64,000 nt of DNA, taken from Pedobacter alluvionis (lineage in GTDB: Bacteria; Bacteroidota; Bacteroidia; Sphingobacteriales; Sphingobacteriaceae). The position numbers and the translations under genes were made by a program. Below are positions 8,399-16,581 of this stretch, in pieces. The stretch spans positions 620,001-684,000 of the forward strand of contig NZ_RCCK01000011.1 of the NCBI RefSeq assembly GCF_003664035.1, read 5' to 3'. A model generated the notes under the pieces. That model was not told where the DNA came from. It saw only the letters and a program-made list of their open reading frames with translations, and did not search any database. Every line of letters starts with the position of its first letter. Within the stretch, counting starts at the first letter, position 1.

Positions 8399-8455
8399 AT
8401 GCACACGGATAATCATCGATTTTACAGAATGATATCATCTGTGTGCATTTTTTTT
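8399..8455 (+). terminator. Rho-independent terminator of the DUF6261 gene
   Basis: Arms ATGCACACGGAT and ATCTGTGTGCAT pair over 12 bases with one G-T wobble, followed by a run of eight T. It starts 17 bases after the stop codon. Confidence 0.75.
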
Positions 8456-8790
8456 ATGTCTTATCTGTGATATGAGGGATAATTTATTTTATAAAAATTG
8501 ATATGATTGACAGATAAATTATATTAGGTAATATCCCTCGAGAGATCTTCATTCCCAACTTGACTGGGAATCCTAATACAAACGTTTTAAGATTCCCGCA
8601 TGCGCGAGAATGACGAACAAACGGAAATTAATAGAAGATCAACCCAAATTGTGTCCTCTGCGCCTTTCTCCTGGTGTAATTGCGGTTAAAAAGAAATTAC
8701 ATTCTACTTTAGACTCCCCGACTAATTTACCCTTTCCCAAAACAATTGCCTTTTAAAAGAATTATATAAGTACACCTATAACAATTTGAT
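8456..8790. other. Intergenic stretch with dispersed repeat pieces
   Basis: It holds a GATTCCCGCATGCGCGAGAATGAC-type repeat at about 8590-8618 (the version without the mini-palindrome) and a CTCTGCGCCTTTCTC...GCGGTTAAA block at about 8652-8692. No coding frame is supported. Confidence 0.6.
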
Positions 8791-8982
8791 ATGAAAACGA
8801 AAATAATAATTTTAATGGCCGCCTTTGGCCTGGCATTATCAGCCTGTAGCGGTAAAAAGGCTGATCAGGAAAACGCTGATAGTATGTATAAGTACACGGA
8901 TACAAACAAGGTGATTGATAGTGCCAGTACTGATTCTATAGCAGACTCGACCACCAATGCCCCTGCTGATGCAAAAAATTAA
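8791..8982 (+). CDS. Small lipoprotein, 63 residues
   Basis: A short protein with a lipoprotein signal: MKTKIIILMAAFGLALSAC, where LSAC is the lipobox and the cysteine is at residue 19. The mature part is hydrophilic, rich in Asp, Ser, Thr and Ala, and probably unstructured. It is expected to be anchored in the periplasm or outer membrane. Function unknown. It is a single gene with its own terminator just downstream. Confidence 0.7.
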   Translation: MKTKIIILMAAFGLALSACSGKKADQENADSMYKYTDTNKVIDSASTDSIADSTTNAPADAKN

Positions 8983-9002
8983 AGAAAATGAACAAACAAA
9001 AG

Positions 9003-9036
9003 CGCTCATACTGAAAAGTATGGGCGTTTTTTGTTT
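9003..9036 (+). terminator. Rho-independent terminator after the small lipoprotein gene
   Basis: Ten-base arms CGCTCATACT and AGTATGGGCG (one wobble) with loop GAAA, followed by TTTTTTG. It also separates the lipoprotein gene from the tRNA-Lys gene read in the opposite direction. Confidence 0.8.
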
Positions 9037-9048
9037 TATTAAGGCTAG

Positions 9049-9121
9049 TGACCCCTCAGGGGTTCGAACCCTGGACCCACAGATTAAGAGTCTGTTGCTC
9101 TACCAACTGAGCTAAGAAGTC
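9049..9121 (-). tRNA. tRNA-Lys (anticodon CTT)
   Basis: A 73-base cloverleaf: acceptor 5' GACTTCT with 3' AGGGGTC (7 pairs, some G-T), D-arm TAGCTCAGTTGGTAGAGCA, anticodon arm ACAGA-CTCTTAA-TCTGT giving CTT, and T-arm CAGGG-TTCGAAC-CCCTG. The discriminator is A and CCA is not encoded. A decayed copy lies at 1612-1681. Confidence 0.93.
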
Positions 9122-9353
9122 TTGGTGGATTAAATATAGGATAAAAAGGGAGGAAAGTGAAGATTTACCAAGATCCGATTCTATATTCTGCTCCCTCTAC
9201 CACTTATAAACTAAAATACTAATTATCTATTTATACAAATTGATTATAAAGAATGGACTATCGTCCAATCCGAATAGTTTTTTACATTTCGTCACTTGAA
9301 CGGAATTTGTTATTTGAAGATTATTTTTTTAGGTTTGGTAAACTAAAACGCTA

Positions 9354-9980
9354 ATGAATAAATTCATCCTTATTATTGCAGTCGCTATTTTGAGTGGCTG
9401 TCAGTCTAATTCTAGGAGAAACGGATTATCCGATACTAGTTTAACAGATAGCAGCATTATTGATTCTACAAAGAAGCCAGTTTATCACGTAACAAAACTA
9501 GATTCAGCTAAAATCAAATTCCTTAAGAAAAGCTTCAAAATCACTAAAGATGAGTTCGATGCTAATGAGATGCAATGGGTAAGACCTATCGACGAGCCTC
9601 GATATGTAAATAGAAACGGAATCTATAGTTATTTTCAGACAAATAAAGGTGTAGCCAGCAATCTCAGGTTCGTTATTCAATATTACAGTGATGACTGGCT
9701 TTTTATTCAAAAATATCAGTTCTCAATTGATGGTAAAGCTTACGAATACATTCCAAGCAAGGTTGAAACAGATAATGGAGATGGTGGAATGATCTGGGAA
9801 TGGTTCGATGATCAAGCAGATGAAAATTTGAAAACAATCATGGAAGCGATTACTAAGAGTAAAACTACTAAGATCAAAATGGTTGGCAGACAATACTTCG
9901 ACATCAAAACTGTAACATCAAGACAAAAAGAAAGTATTAGAAAAACATTAGAGCTTTATAAGTTACAAGGAGGATCTTAG
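9354..9980 (+). CDS. Lipoprotein of unknown function
   Basis: A 208-residue protein with the lipoprotein signal MNKFILIIAVAILSGC (cysteine 16). A Ser/Thr/Asp-rich linker follows to about residue 45, then a mixed alpha/beta domain with aromatic-rich strands such as NLRFVIQYYSDDWLFI and a C-terminal helix. I do not recognise the family. It is likely exported and anchored on the periplasmic side. It lies alone between the tRNA-Lys gene and a region of decayed genes. Confidence 0.65.
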   Translation: MNKFILIIAVAILSGCQSNSRRNGLSDTSLTDSSIIDSTKKPVYHVTKLDSAKIKFLKKSFKITKDEFDANEMQWVRPIDEPRYVNRNGIYSYFQTNKGVASNLRFVIQYYSDDWLFIQKYQFSIDGKAYEYIPSKVETDNGDGGMIWEWFDDQADENLKTIMEAITKSKTTKIKMVGRQYFDIKTVTSRQKESIRKTLELYKLQGGS

Positions 9981-10077
9981 CGCTATATTTAGCGCTGTAA
10001 CTTAATGTTTTTTTGCCTAATTGCTAAACATTTATACTTCAGAAAGTTGTTTTAATCCTAAATGTAAAAAATTAATC

Positions 10078-10104
10078 CCTTCCGGAGTTCGAACCCTGAA
10101 TTTG
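10078..10104 (-). other. Possible tRNA-Lys T-arm remnant
   Basis: The text around GGAGTTCGAACCCTG matches the T-arm and 3' acceptor of the tRNA-Lys at 9049 at about 20 of 27 positions, and nothing else of a tRNA is present. It could be an old recombination scar or att remnant, or chance. Confidence 0.3.
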
Positions 10105-10132
10105 GCCATTTTCGTGACTATTGAGTGGGCTT

Positions 10133-10321
10133 TTAGTATTCAAAAAAGTGGTATTTTAGGCAGTTGGTCAGCTGAAATTTATAATTAGTTCTTATCATAA
10201 GCATTCTAACAAGCTTAGAAACGATACTTTTTAATCCTGCAAGTTCTTCTTTTACCTTGGCAAGTTCAGAAGTAAGCTCCATGGTTTCTAAAAGAGTTGC
10301 CTTTTTGGTAACGACTTTCAT
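10133..10321 (-). CDS. Small helical protein downstream of an XRE relic
   Basis: A 62-residue ORF starting MKVVTKKATLLETMELTSEL with a short coiled-coil segment (ELAKVKEELAGLKSIVSKLV). In Bacteroidota such proteins can follow an XRE-type regulator gene in an operon, which is the order here, although the upstream regulator is broken. Its own frame is open, but the last 18 residues look unusual and may be read-through of a lost stop. Function unknown; it may no longer be expressed. Confidence 0.4.
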   Translation of the reverse strand: MKVVTKKATLLETMELTSELAKVKEELAGLKSIVSKLVRMLMIRTNYKFQLTNCLKYHFFEY

Positions 10322-10353
10322 ACTACCCTTACCATGGTAAAACCACTCTTAGC

Positions 10354-10544
10354 TCATATACCCAATTTAAGATGCAAAATCTTTGCAATTTCAATAGGAA
10401 TAATATTTTGTTGTTTTCATATTTTTGAACTTGTGGCTGGCTAACGCCAGGCAATGCTCCAAGTTCTTCTTGAAAAAGGTTGTTCGCTTTTGTGATTACT
10501 CTTAACCTTTCGGCTTATAGTGTGGGTTTAATTTTTGCTTTCAT
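10354..10544 (-). pseudogene. Decayed XRE/HTH_3 regulator
   Basis: Read on the minus strand from ATGAAAGCAAAAATTAAACC, the helix-turn-helix text (AERLRVITKANNLFQEELG, then SQPQVQKYENNK, then IIPIEIAKILHL) is plain. It is interrupted by an in-frame TAA at codon 10 and by a frameshift between ENNK and IIPIEIAK. The family is the cro/C1-type HTH. Its start overlapped the end of an upstream gene that is also broken. Confidence 0.65.
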
Positions 10545-10738
10545 CGAAGTGTTCTGACTTGATAAATGCTCCATGCATTTCTTTTATTAGTATTTTCTCC
10601 ATATCACTTTGAGTGATTTGAAATTTTGGGTTTACGTTGGATGAGCTAACACTTGTTTTTTCAAAATCCGATTTTCAGATTCAAGAGGTTTTTCGCTTGG
10701 GTTACTTCTAACAATTATCTTTATAAGTTTCTCTATTG
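10528..10738 (-). pseudogene. Broken small ORF upstream of the XRE relic
   Basis: Two frames are needed to read one helical protein: AIEKLIKIIVRSNPSEKPLE..., ending at a stop, then KFQITQSDMEKILIKEMHG...FDESKN. The second piece ends inside the start of the XRE relic, as in an overlapping operon. Family not recognised. Confidence 0.4.
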
Positions 10739-11305
10739 CTAATCCTGTATAGTTGTCAATTTACCGTTTCTGAAATAATAATATTTTGCACTAGTTTTAT
10801 CGTAATTATAATATACCCATTGACTATCATAATAATATGCAGTTTCTGTATTATTTGTACGTGAAGGATCCCCAATGCACATCGAAACCATTGTAGCTGT
10901 CATACCAATAACAGGAGTTTCGTAATATAAACCATTTGCTATTTTACTGCCGTATTTTTTTTTCCAGTTCTGAAGTTGATCATCCGGAACTTTAGTTGTG
11001 TATTTTTTCAATTCCATCATGTACCTGTTATTTTTAACGAAGCATACATCACTTATAAATACTGTTTCGGATGAATTATAATGCTTTAATTCTGCCTGCC
11101 AATACCCATTTTCCCAATAACTGATTGTAATATCTTTAATTCCATCTGCATCAATGTCTTTGATCACTTCAACAACCGGTTTATTACGATTTTTGATGTA
11201 TATTATTTTACGGATAAATAAAGACTGGCTCTTTATAGTTGGGTTTTCCAATTGCGCCAAAGCAACAAAAGGCAATAACATAATTACGACTAGAATTTTT
11301 TTCAT
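10739..11305 (-). CDS. Secreted protein of unknown function
   Basis: A 188-residue protein with a Sec signal peptide (MKKILVVIMLLPFVALAQ). It contains KDIDADGIKDITI, an acidic DxDxDG loop like the calcium-binding loops of FG-GAP and dockerin-type repeats, which suggests a short beta-propeller-like or Ca-binding element. The rest is rich in Tyr and Lys, with no known domain. It probably acts in the periplasm or at the cell surface. The 3' end touches the relic region that follows. Confidence 0.6.
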   Translation of the reverse strand: MKKILVVIMLLPFVALAQLENPTIKSQSLFIRKIIYIKNRNKPVVEVIKDIDADGIKDITISYWENGYWQAELKHYNSSETVFISDVCFVKNNRYMMELKKYTTKVPDDQLQNWKKKYGSKIANGLYYETPVIGMTATMVSMCIGDPSRTNNTETAYYYDSQWVYYNYDKTSAKYYYFRNGKLTTIQD

Positions 11306-11526
11306 TTTCTATCTTCTTTTGTTTATGACTGTTAAAACATTGAATATTTTGTGCAACATCTCCCAAAAATAATATACTTTTCTCTGCCCATTGTTCAGTA
11401 GTTAAGTTCTATACATTTGCATTGTACAATTCAACAAAGATAAACATAACAATTAGAAACATATAGCAAATAACTACTAGTATGAAACCATAACAACCAC
11501 CTACGGTATTCCATCCTCTGCTAGCG

Positions 11527-11541
11527 CACGCGTACCGCGTG
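11527..11541. repeat. Short GC-rich palindrome
   Basis: CACGCG-TAC-CGCGTG lies 24 bases upstream of the SUKH gene start. It could be an operator or a dispersed repeat remnant; nothing else in the 11306-11564 gap is recognisable. Confidence 0.4.
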
Positions 11542-11564
11542 TGAAGTATTGAGTTGCTTTACGC

Positions 11565-12029
11565 ATGAATAAATTCAAACAACTTTTTAAAAATCATAAA
11601 TACGCAGTAAAGCAACTCGGTATTACCTTAAATGATCCTTGCAGCAATAAAGATCTTGCGAACCTGGAATCAAAACTTAACTTGCTGCTTCCACCAGATC
11701 TTATTGATTTCTATAAATTTTGTAATGGATTTGACACCGATGATTTTTTATTTAGGGTAGTTCCAATAGCAGAGACGGTTGATTATCAAGGTGAGTTGAA
11801 AAATAATACTTTCCATTTTGCCGAATATATGATTTACAGCGACCAATGGCTAATTGAAATTTACGAAGGAGGTGGCTACGAAATTTTAAATAACAATCAT
11901 GGCACTCAGGAAATGGCTGTACAGACTACTTCTGTTCTAAAATTTTTGGAAATTTACCTCACTGAAGGTCTTTTTAGCAAATTAGACAACAATAGCTTTT
12001 GGGATAGGTTAATTAAAAATCGCAATTAA
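11565..12029 (+). CDS. SMI1/KNR4 (SUKH-1) family protein
   Basis: A 154-residue cytoplasmic protein. The order KDLANLESKLNLLLPPDLIDFYKFCNGFD, then FAEYMIYSDQWLIEI, then an acidic C-terminus is the SUKH-1 pattern: N-terminal helix with LPxDLxxFYxxxNG, then beta strands. SUKH proteins are often immunity proteins against contact-dependent or polymorphic toxins. No toxin gene is next to it, so it may be an orphan immunity gene. The start at 11565 is the first ATG. Confidence 0.75.
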   Translation: MNKFKQLFKNHKYAVKQLGITLNDPCSNKDLANLESKLNLLLPPDLIDFYKFCNGFDTDDFLFRVVPIAETVDYQGELKNNTFHFAEYMIYSDQWLIEIYEGGGYEILNNNHGTQEMAVQTTSVLKFLEIYLTEGLFSKLDNNSFWDRLIKNRN

Positions 12030-12056
12030 TCTATGATGTGAATATAAGCCAGTTGA

Positions 12057-12200
12057 AATCATCAACAGATTGCTTCACGCTATCTCACAAGCCCTGGCCT
12101 TCCGTTCGCAATGACGTACCGTTTCGCTTTTATAAACCCAAACTTCGAACCTCCACTCCTAACTTCTCAAACCCTCACCAAAATATACCCACTAAACGGT
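12057..12200. repeat. Dispersed AGATTGCTTC...CGCAATGACG repeat
   Basis: The block around 12067-12115 is the same kind as at 6641 and 6912, followed by CTTCGAACCTCCACTCC-type filler. An open frame over it (12038-12226) is an artefact of the repeat. Confidence 0.6.
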
Positions 12201-12256
12201 ATTGCCTGCCTCATATCCGATTGTGAAATTTGCCAATAACAAACAAACAACAAGGC

Positions 12257-13333
12257 ATGAAAATAAACAAACTACTATTAATGGCAATGCTTGTGCAATT
12301 GGTTACTATATCCAATTTAATGGCGCAGGTAAAAAAACCGGCGACCAAAACGGCTGCTCCGGTTAAAACCAAATACGGCGCTTTAGCTGTAGACCGATCA
12401 AATGGTTTTTATTATGGTTTTTCATTCGATCAGCCAAACCGGGCAGAAGCCGAGAAGAAAGCGGTTGACGAATGCAACAAACGCGGTGGCGCCTGCAGTA
12501 TTGTACTTACCTACTCGGGCACAGGTTGTGCCGCCTATCGCACCATAAACGGTAATGTAGGTACCGCATTTGGCTGGGGCATAGCCAAAACGAAAGAAGA
12601 AGCTGATGCAATAGCTACCAAAGAATGTTTAAAAAGAAGCGGCGGTATGCAGCCTACTAACTTTGTCTGGACTTGTAATGCAGCACAAGCGGCACCGTTA
12701 AAAGAAATATACAATGCCTCGCCTGAAATTACAGGTCCGGTAAAAATTGGCAACCAGGTGTGGACAAGCTCCAATTTAAACGTGAGCACTTATAGAAACG
12801 GTGAGCAGATTTATTACGCAGCCAACCAAAAAGAATGGGAAAAAGTAAGCAGGGATAAAATTCCCGCTTATTGTTACCTTAATTTCGACAGCAGCAATGA
12901 AAAGAAATACGGAAAGCTGTACAACTTTTATGCGGTTACCGATCGCCGTGGCTTAGCGCCTGCGGGTTGGCATGTGCCCAGCAGTAGTGAGTTTTTAACC
13001 CTTATTGCGGCTTTAGGCGGCGAAAAAGTGGCTGGTAAAAAAATGAGGGCAACCACTGGCTGGGACATAAAAGATTCGTACAAATTTGCGCATGGCAATG
13101 GCGATAACTCATCAGGCCTCAATTTACTTCACAATGGTAGTGCAGGTGGCGATGAGTATGGTGGCGGAAAATCTTTCCTTTATGGCGTATGGTTAAGCTA
13201 CTGGTGGTCGGGCAGTACCAAATCAAGTGGCGACAGCTTTGCCTACTACCTTGACTTTAACAAATACAGCGAACCGCGTGTAACCGATTACAGTAAAACT
13301 ACAGGCGCTGCGGTAAGGTTAGTGAAAGATTAA
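12257..13333 (+). CDS. Secreted DUF4189 + FISUMP domain protein
   Basis: A 358-residue exported protein starting at MKINKLLLMAMLVQL with a signal peptide ending near NLMAQ. Residues about 40-140 form a DUF4189-like domain with paired cysteines (KKAVDECNKRGGACSIV, GTGCAAY, ECLKRSGG). The C-terminal half is a FISUMP domain (Fibrobacter succinogenes major paralogous domain): VKIGNQVWTSSNLNV, GKLYNFYAV, GLAPAGWHVPSSSEF, YWWSG. Both domains occur in surface or secreted proteins of unknown biochemical role. The upstream ATG at 12230 is rejected because it adds a hydrophilic stretch before the signal peptide. Confidence 0.8.
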   Translation: MKINKLLLMAMLVQLVTISNLMAQVKKPATKTAAPVKTKYGALAVDRSNGFYYGFSFDQPNRAEAEKKAVDECNKRGGACSIVLTYSGTGCAAYRTINGNVGTAFGWGIAKTKEEADAIATKECLKRSGGMQPTNFVWTCNAAQAAPLKEIYNASPEITGPVKIGNQVWTSSNLNVSTYRNGEQIYYAANQKEWEKVSRDKIPAYCYLNFDSSNEKKYGKLYNFYAVTDRRGLAPAGWHVPSSSEFLTLIAALGGEKVAGKKMRATTGWDIKDSYKFAHGNGDNSSGLNLLHNGSAGGDEYGGGKSFLYGVWLSYWWSGSTKSSGDSFAYYLDFNKYSEPRVTDYSKTTGAAVRLVKD

Positions 13334-13382
13334 TTGACTGTATCATAGTATTGAAGAGCTTAAAAGTTCGAAATTGCTTACT

Positions 13383-13420
13383 CAACCGGAAATGATCAAG
13401 ATTTCCGGTTGATTTTGTTT
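13383..13420 (+). terminator. Rho-independent terminator of the FISUMP gene
   Basis: Eleven-base arms CAACCGGAAAT and ATTTCCGGTTG with a seven-base loop, followed by ATTTTGTTT. Confidence 0.7.
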
Positions 13421-14020
13421 AGGGGCTAGCCTGGTCGAAGACCAGCCAGAATTGTGCCCTCTGTGCTTTATCTTTGTGTACTTTGTGTTAAAAGCAGCAC
13501 ATAAGCATTAAGATTCCCGCCTGCGCGGGAATGACGACCGCTTTAGTTCTGCGCCCATCACCTTAAATCTGCGGGAAAATATTAAGAAAGGGTTCTCCCG
13601 CAGATCACAGAGATATTCGCTGATTTTTTCCTTATAAATTTTCAGTCTCAGCGGAGTCGAAGACCAGCTAATGATTTGCCCGCTGAGCCTTTTCTCTTGT
13701 TGTACTTCATGATTAAAAAGCAACAGCAGCACATAAGTACTAAGATTAGCTTCGCTGAGCACTACGTGGTTCCCGCCTGCGCGGGAATGACGACCGCTTT
13801 AGTTCTGCGCCCATCACCTTAAATCTGCGGGAAAATATTAAGAAAGGATTCTCCCGCTGATCTCTCAGATATACGCAGATTTTTCCTTATAAAATTGTCG
13901 GTCTGAGCGGAGTCGGGGACATCCAACTTTGCGTCCTCTGCGCTTTCTCTTTGCAATCTTTGCGGTTAAAACACGTTACTCCGTTAATCAGACTCAGGAC
14001 TTCAGACTCAGGACTCCAGA
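13421..14020. repeat. Repeat-rich intergenic stretch with two copies of a ~155-bp unit
   Basis: Copies at about 13513-13667 and 13770-13925 (offset 257) both begin TTCCCGCCTGCGCGGGAATG and continue through CTTAAATCTGCGGG and CTCAGCGGAGTCG-like text. Only the second has an extra 24 bases (about 13746-13769) just before it. CTTTGCGGTTAAA-type blocks occur at about 13445 and 13930. No gene is supported. Confidence 0.7.
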
Positions 14021-16474
14021 CTACCCCCCGGCTCTGTTCTTAACATCATCTGCCGCCGTTTTCCGGTCATGGTTTGATTTTAGATTTTGGTTACCAAAAC
14101 TATAACTGATATTAAAAGATACCCTTCTGCTAATGTAATTGTTCTGCACCCTTAAATTCACATTTTGATAATCGAGCGTTCCTTTCCAGTAGTTGGTTTG
14201 GAAAATATCATCAACATTTAACTTAAGTTTTAAAGCTTTGCTTAAGAAACTTTTCTGCACACCTATATTTAAGGCATACTGATAAATAGTGGTCCGTTCC
14301 AAGCCTCTAACTTTTGGCGAGTTTAACCAGAAATTGGTTTCTAATGCCCAGTTATCGCCTAAAATAATCGAATTTACAGTATTAAAATTGTAGAATACTT
14401 TACTTAAAGCAAAAGGGGCACCTTCTAAATTATCATCATTAAATTTGTTATATGAAATCCTAAAATTGTTTTGCAAATTCCACCATTTGGCAATAGTTAC
14501 CGGAACAGATAAACCTGCTGAGTAGTATTGTCCGCTGCCAATATTCCCTTGCCCTACAGTAACTATCCGGGTGCTATCGTTTTGTGCGGTTTTACTATCT
14601 AAAATCAAATCTTTTGTTTTAGCATAACTTAAAGAAAAAAATAATCCACTTTTATAATTATAACTCACTTCGAAATTATTGGTAAACTGAGGCTTCAAAT
14701 ATGGATTGCCCTGTTGTATGGTGTAAGGATCCATATAAAAATTAAATGGATTTAACTGCTGGTAATTTGGTCTATCTATCCGTCGGCCATAGGTGTAATG
14801 TAGATTGCTACTTTCAGAAATTTTCTGGTTAACAAAAATCGTTGGGAATAATGATAAATAATGCTGTTTTACTGAGGTATTATTGGTTACCGATGTCCCG
14901 GTTGATTGTGTAAACTCTGCCCGTAAACCCGCCTGAACTTGCCACTTGCCCAAATCTTTTGATAAATTTGCATAAGCTGCATTTACGTTTTCTTTGTAAA
15001 TAAAATTATTGCTTTGCCCTACAACATTTTGCCATTCGTTATTTACCATTGCTAAGGATAAAAAATCGTTATTGGTTTTAACATAGGCACTTTTTAAACC
15101 GGTTTCTATTTTAGTAGTTTTTGACAGCGGCCAGGTGAAATCTGTTTTTGCAGCATAAATATCAATGGCTGTTTTACTATCGTTTTTAATGATTGTATTG
15201 TTGTAAACAGTCCCTTTTTCATCGTAAAAGTTAGTGTTAAAATTCTCCAGACCGGAATAATCAAATCCGGAGTAATCGACATCGAAATTTAAGCTGGCAC
15301 CTTCCTTTTTAAAATCATGTCTGATATTAAAATTTGCACTATAATTTTTGTTTGGGGTATTCGCATCAGAATTTTGGATTAAAGAATTATTGCCCGCAAC
15401 CCCATTCCTGATTTCATTTATAAAGGTTTGAGAGAAATTATCCAGTTTACGTGTATTCGTACTGCCATCAAACATTATACCGATGGTTGTTTTTTCGCCT
15501 GCGTAATAATCAGCCCCCAGTTTTGCCGCCAACCGCGATCCGGTATATATTTTCTGAAAATCCTGGTTAAACATACTCTGTAAACCATTGGCATTGGTGC
15601 TCCGCTCTAAAAATAAATTCGAAAAATTATTGTTTTTAGAGGCATTCGCATTGGTGAAAAAATTCCACTTTTCTACACGGTGATTTAAATTAAAGTTAAG
15701 TTCCGATCCGTAAATATTGGTGGGTAAGTTAGCCCTTATTGCATTTCGATAGGTTGATGATACACTTCCGTTTGTACCAAATGCTTTATTCTTTTTTAGT
15801 TTAATGTTAATAATACCTGCATTACCGGCAGCATCGTATTTAGCCGATGGGTTTGTAATAATTTCGATGGTAGCAATCTGGCTGCTGCTTAAGCCATTTA
15901 GATAAACCGTTAAATCAGCACTCGATAAAAAGTTGTTCTTTCCATCAATCATCACCATCACACCCGATTTATTGTTTAATAAAATCTGATCATTTTGCCT
16001 GTCTAACTGTACGCCAGGTGCCTTCTCTAAAATTTCGAGTGCCGTACCACCTGTTGCAATAATGCTGTTCTCTACATTCAGTACCATTTTATCAATCTGG
16101 TGTTCAATAAAAGGCTTTTTGCCCTGAACGCTTACTTCTTTCAATTGTTTGGTTAAACTTTCGATGCTGATAACAGGTAATTTTAAATCTCCGTTGAGTA
16201 AGAAATGCGCTGTTTTTTTACTTTTAAAACCAACTATCGAAACCGAGAGAACATAGTCGCCACTTTTTAACTGGTCTATGCTAAACTCACCATCTATATT
16301 GGTTGATACACTTTTCACAACCGTGGTATCCGGATAGTTCAACACCCTTACAATCGCAAACGACACCGGAACAGTCTTTTCATCGACGATTTTTCCCGTC
16401 AGTGTATTTAATTTTTGGGCAAAAGAAGCCCCACACACCATCAGGCATGCAATTAGCGTAAATAATGTTTTCAT
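14021..16474 (-). CDS. TonB-dependent receptor / outer-membrane beta-barrel protein
   Basis: An 817-residue outer-membrane protein. It has a signal peptide (MKTLFTLIACLMVCGASFAQ), a carboxypeptidase-regulatory-like beta domain at about 25-110 (LTGKIVDEKTVPVSFAIV), a plug-like domain at about 120-235 (LEILEKAPGVQLD, IEIITNPSAKYDAAGNAGI) and a long C-terminal barrel of the OMP_b-brl_3 type with alternating aromatic strands. It probably imports a ligand powered by TonB/ExbBD. No SusD partner is adjacent, so a polysaccharide-utilisation role is not indicated; such lone receptors often serve metals or peptides. It reads as a single gene. Confidence 0.9.
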   Translation of the reverse strand: MKTLFTLIACLMVCGASFAQKLNTLTGKIVDEKTVPVSFAIVRVLNYPDTTVVKSVSTNIDGEFSIDQLKSGDYVLSVSIVGFKSKKTAHFLLNGDLKLPVISIESLTKQLKEVSVQGKKPFIEHQIDKMVLNVENSIIATGGTALEILEKAPGVQLDRQNDQILLNNKSGVMVMIDGKNNFLSSADLTVYLNGLSSSQIATIEIITNPSAKYDAAGNAGIINIKLKKNKAFGTNGSVSSTYRNAIRANLPTNIYGSELNFNLNHRVEKWNFFTNANASKNNNFSNLFLERSTNANGLQSMFNQDFQKIYTGSRLAAKLGADYYAGEKTTIGIMFDGSTNTRKLDNFSQTFINEIRNGVAGNNSLIQNSDANTPNKNYSANFNIRHDFKKEGASLNFDVDYSGFDYSGLENFNTNFYDEKGTVYNNTIIKNDSKTAIDIYAAKTDFTWPLSKTTKIETGLKSAYVKTNNDFLSLAMVNNEWQNVVGQSNNFIYKENVNAAYANLSKDLGKWQVQAGLRAEFTQSTGTSVTNNTSVKQHYLSLFPTIFVNQKISESSNLHYTYGRRIDRPNYQQLNPFNFYMDPYTIQQGNPYLKPQFTNNFEVSYNYKSGLFFSLSYAKTKDLILDSKTAQNDSTRIVTVGQGNIGSGQYYSAGLSVPVTIAKWWNLQNNFRISYNKFNDDNLEGAPFALSKVFYNFNTVNSIILGDNWALETNFWLNSPKVRGLERTTIYQYALNIGVQKSFLSKALKLKLNVDDIFQTNYWKGTLDYQNVNLRVQNNYISRRVSFNISYSFGNQNLKSNHDRKTAADDVKNRAGG

Positions 16475-16581
16475 GGTTTCTGCTTTTTAGGTAAGATCGT
16501 CATCTCGCTTTATCGTCATCTCGACTGAAAGCGCAGCTAAACGGAGAGATCTATTTTAATAGGTTTCTATTTTTTAATTGA

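Noticed and set aside
10078..10104. Definite attachment site of a mobile element
   Set aside because: Only a T-arm-like stretch is seen, with mismatches, and there is no integrase gene in the window; kept only as a low-confidence remnant.
12038..12226. 62-residue open frame on the plus strand
   Set aside because: It consists of a dispersed AGATTGCTTC...CGCAATGACG repeat and filler, with no protein-like pattern.
13508..13762. 84-residue open frame on the minus strand
   Set aside because: It covers one copy of the intergenic repeat; its end encodes the repeat's palindrome.
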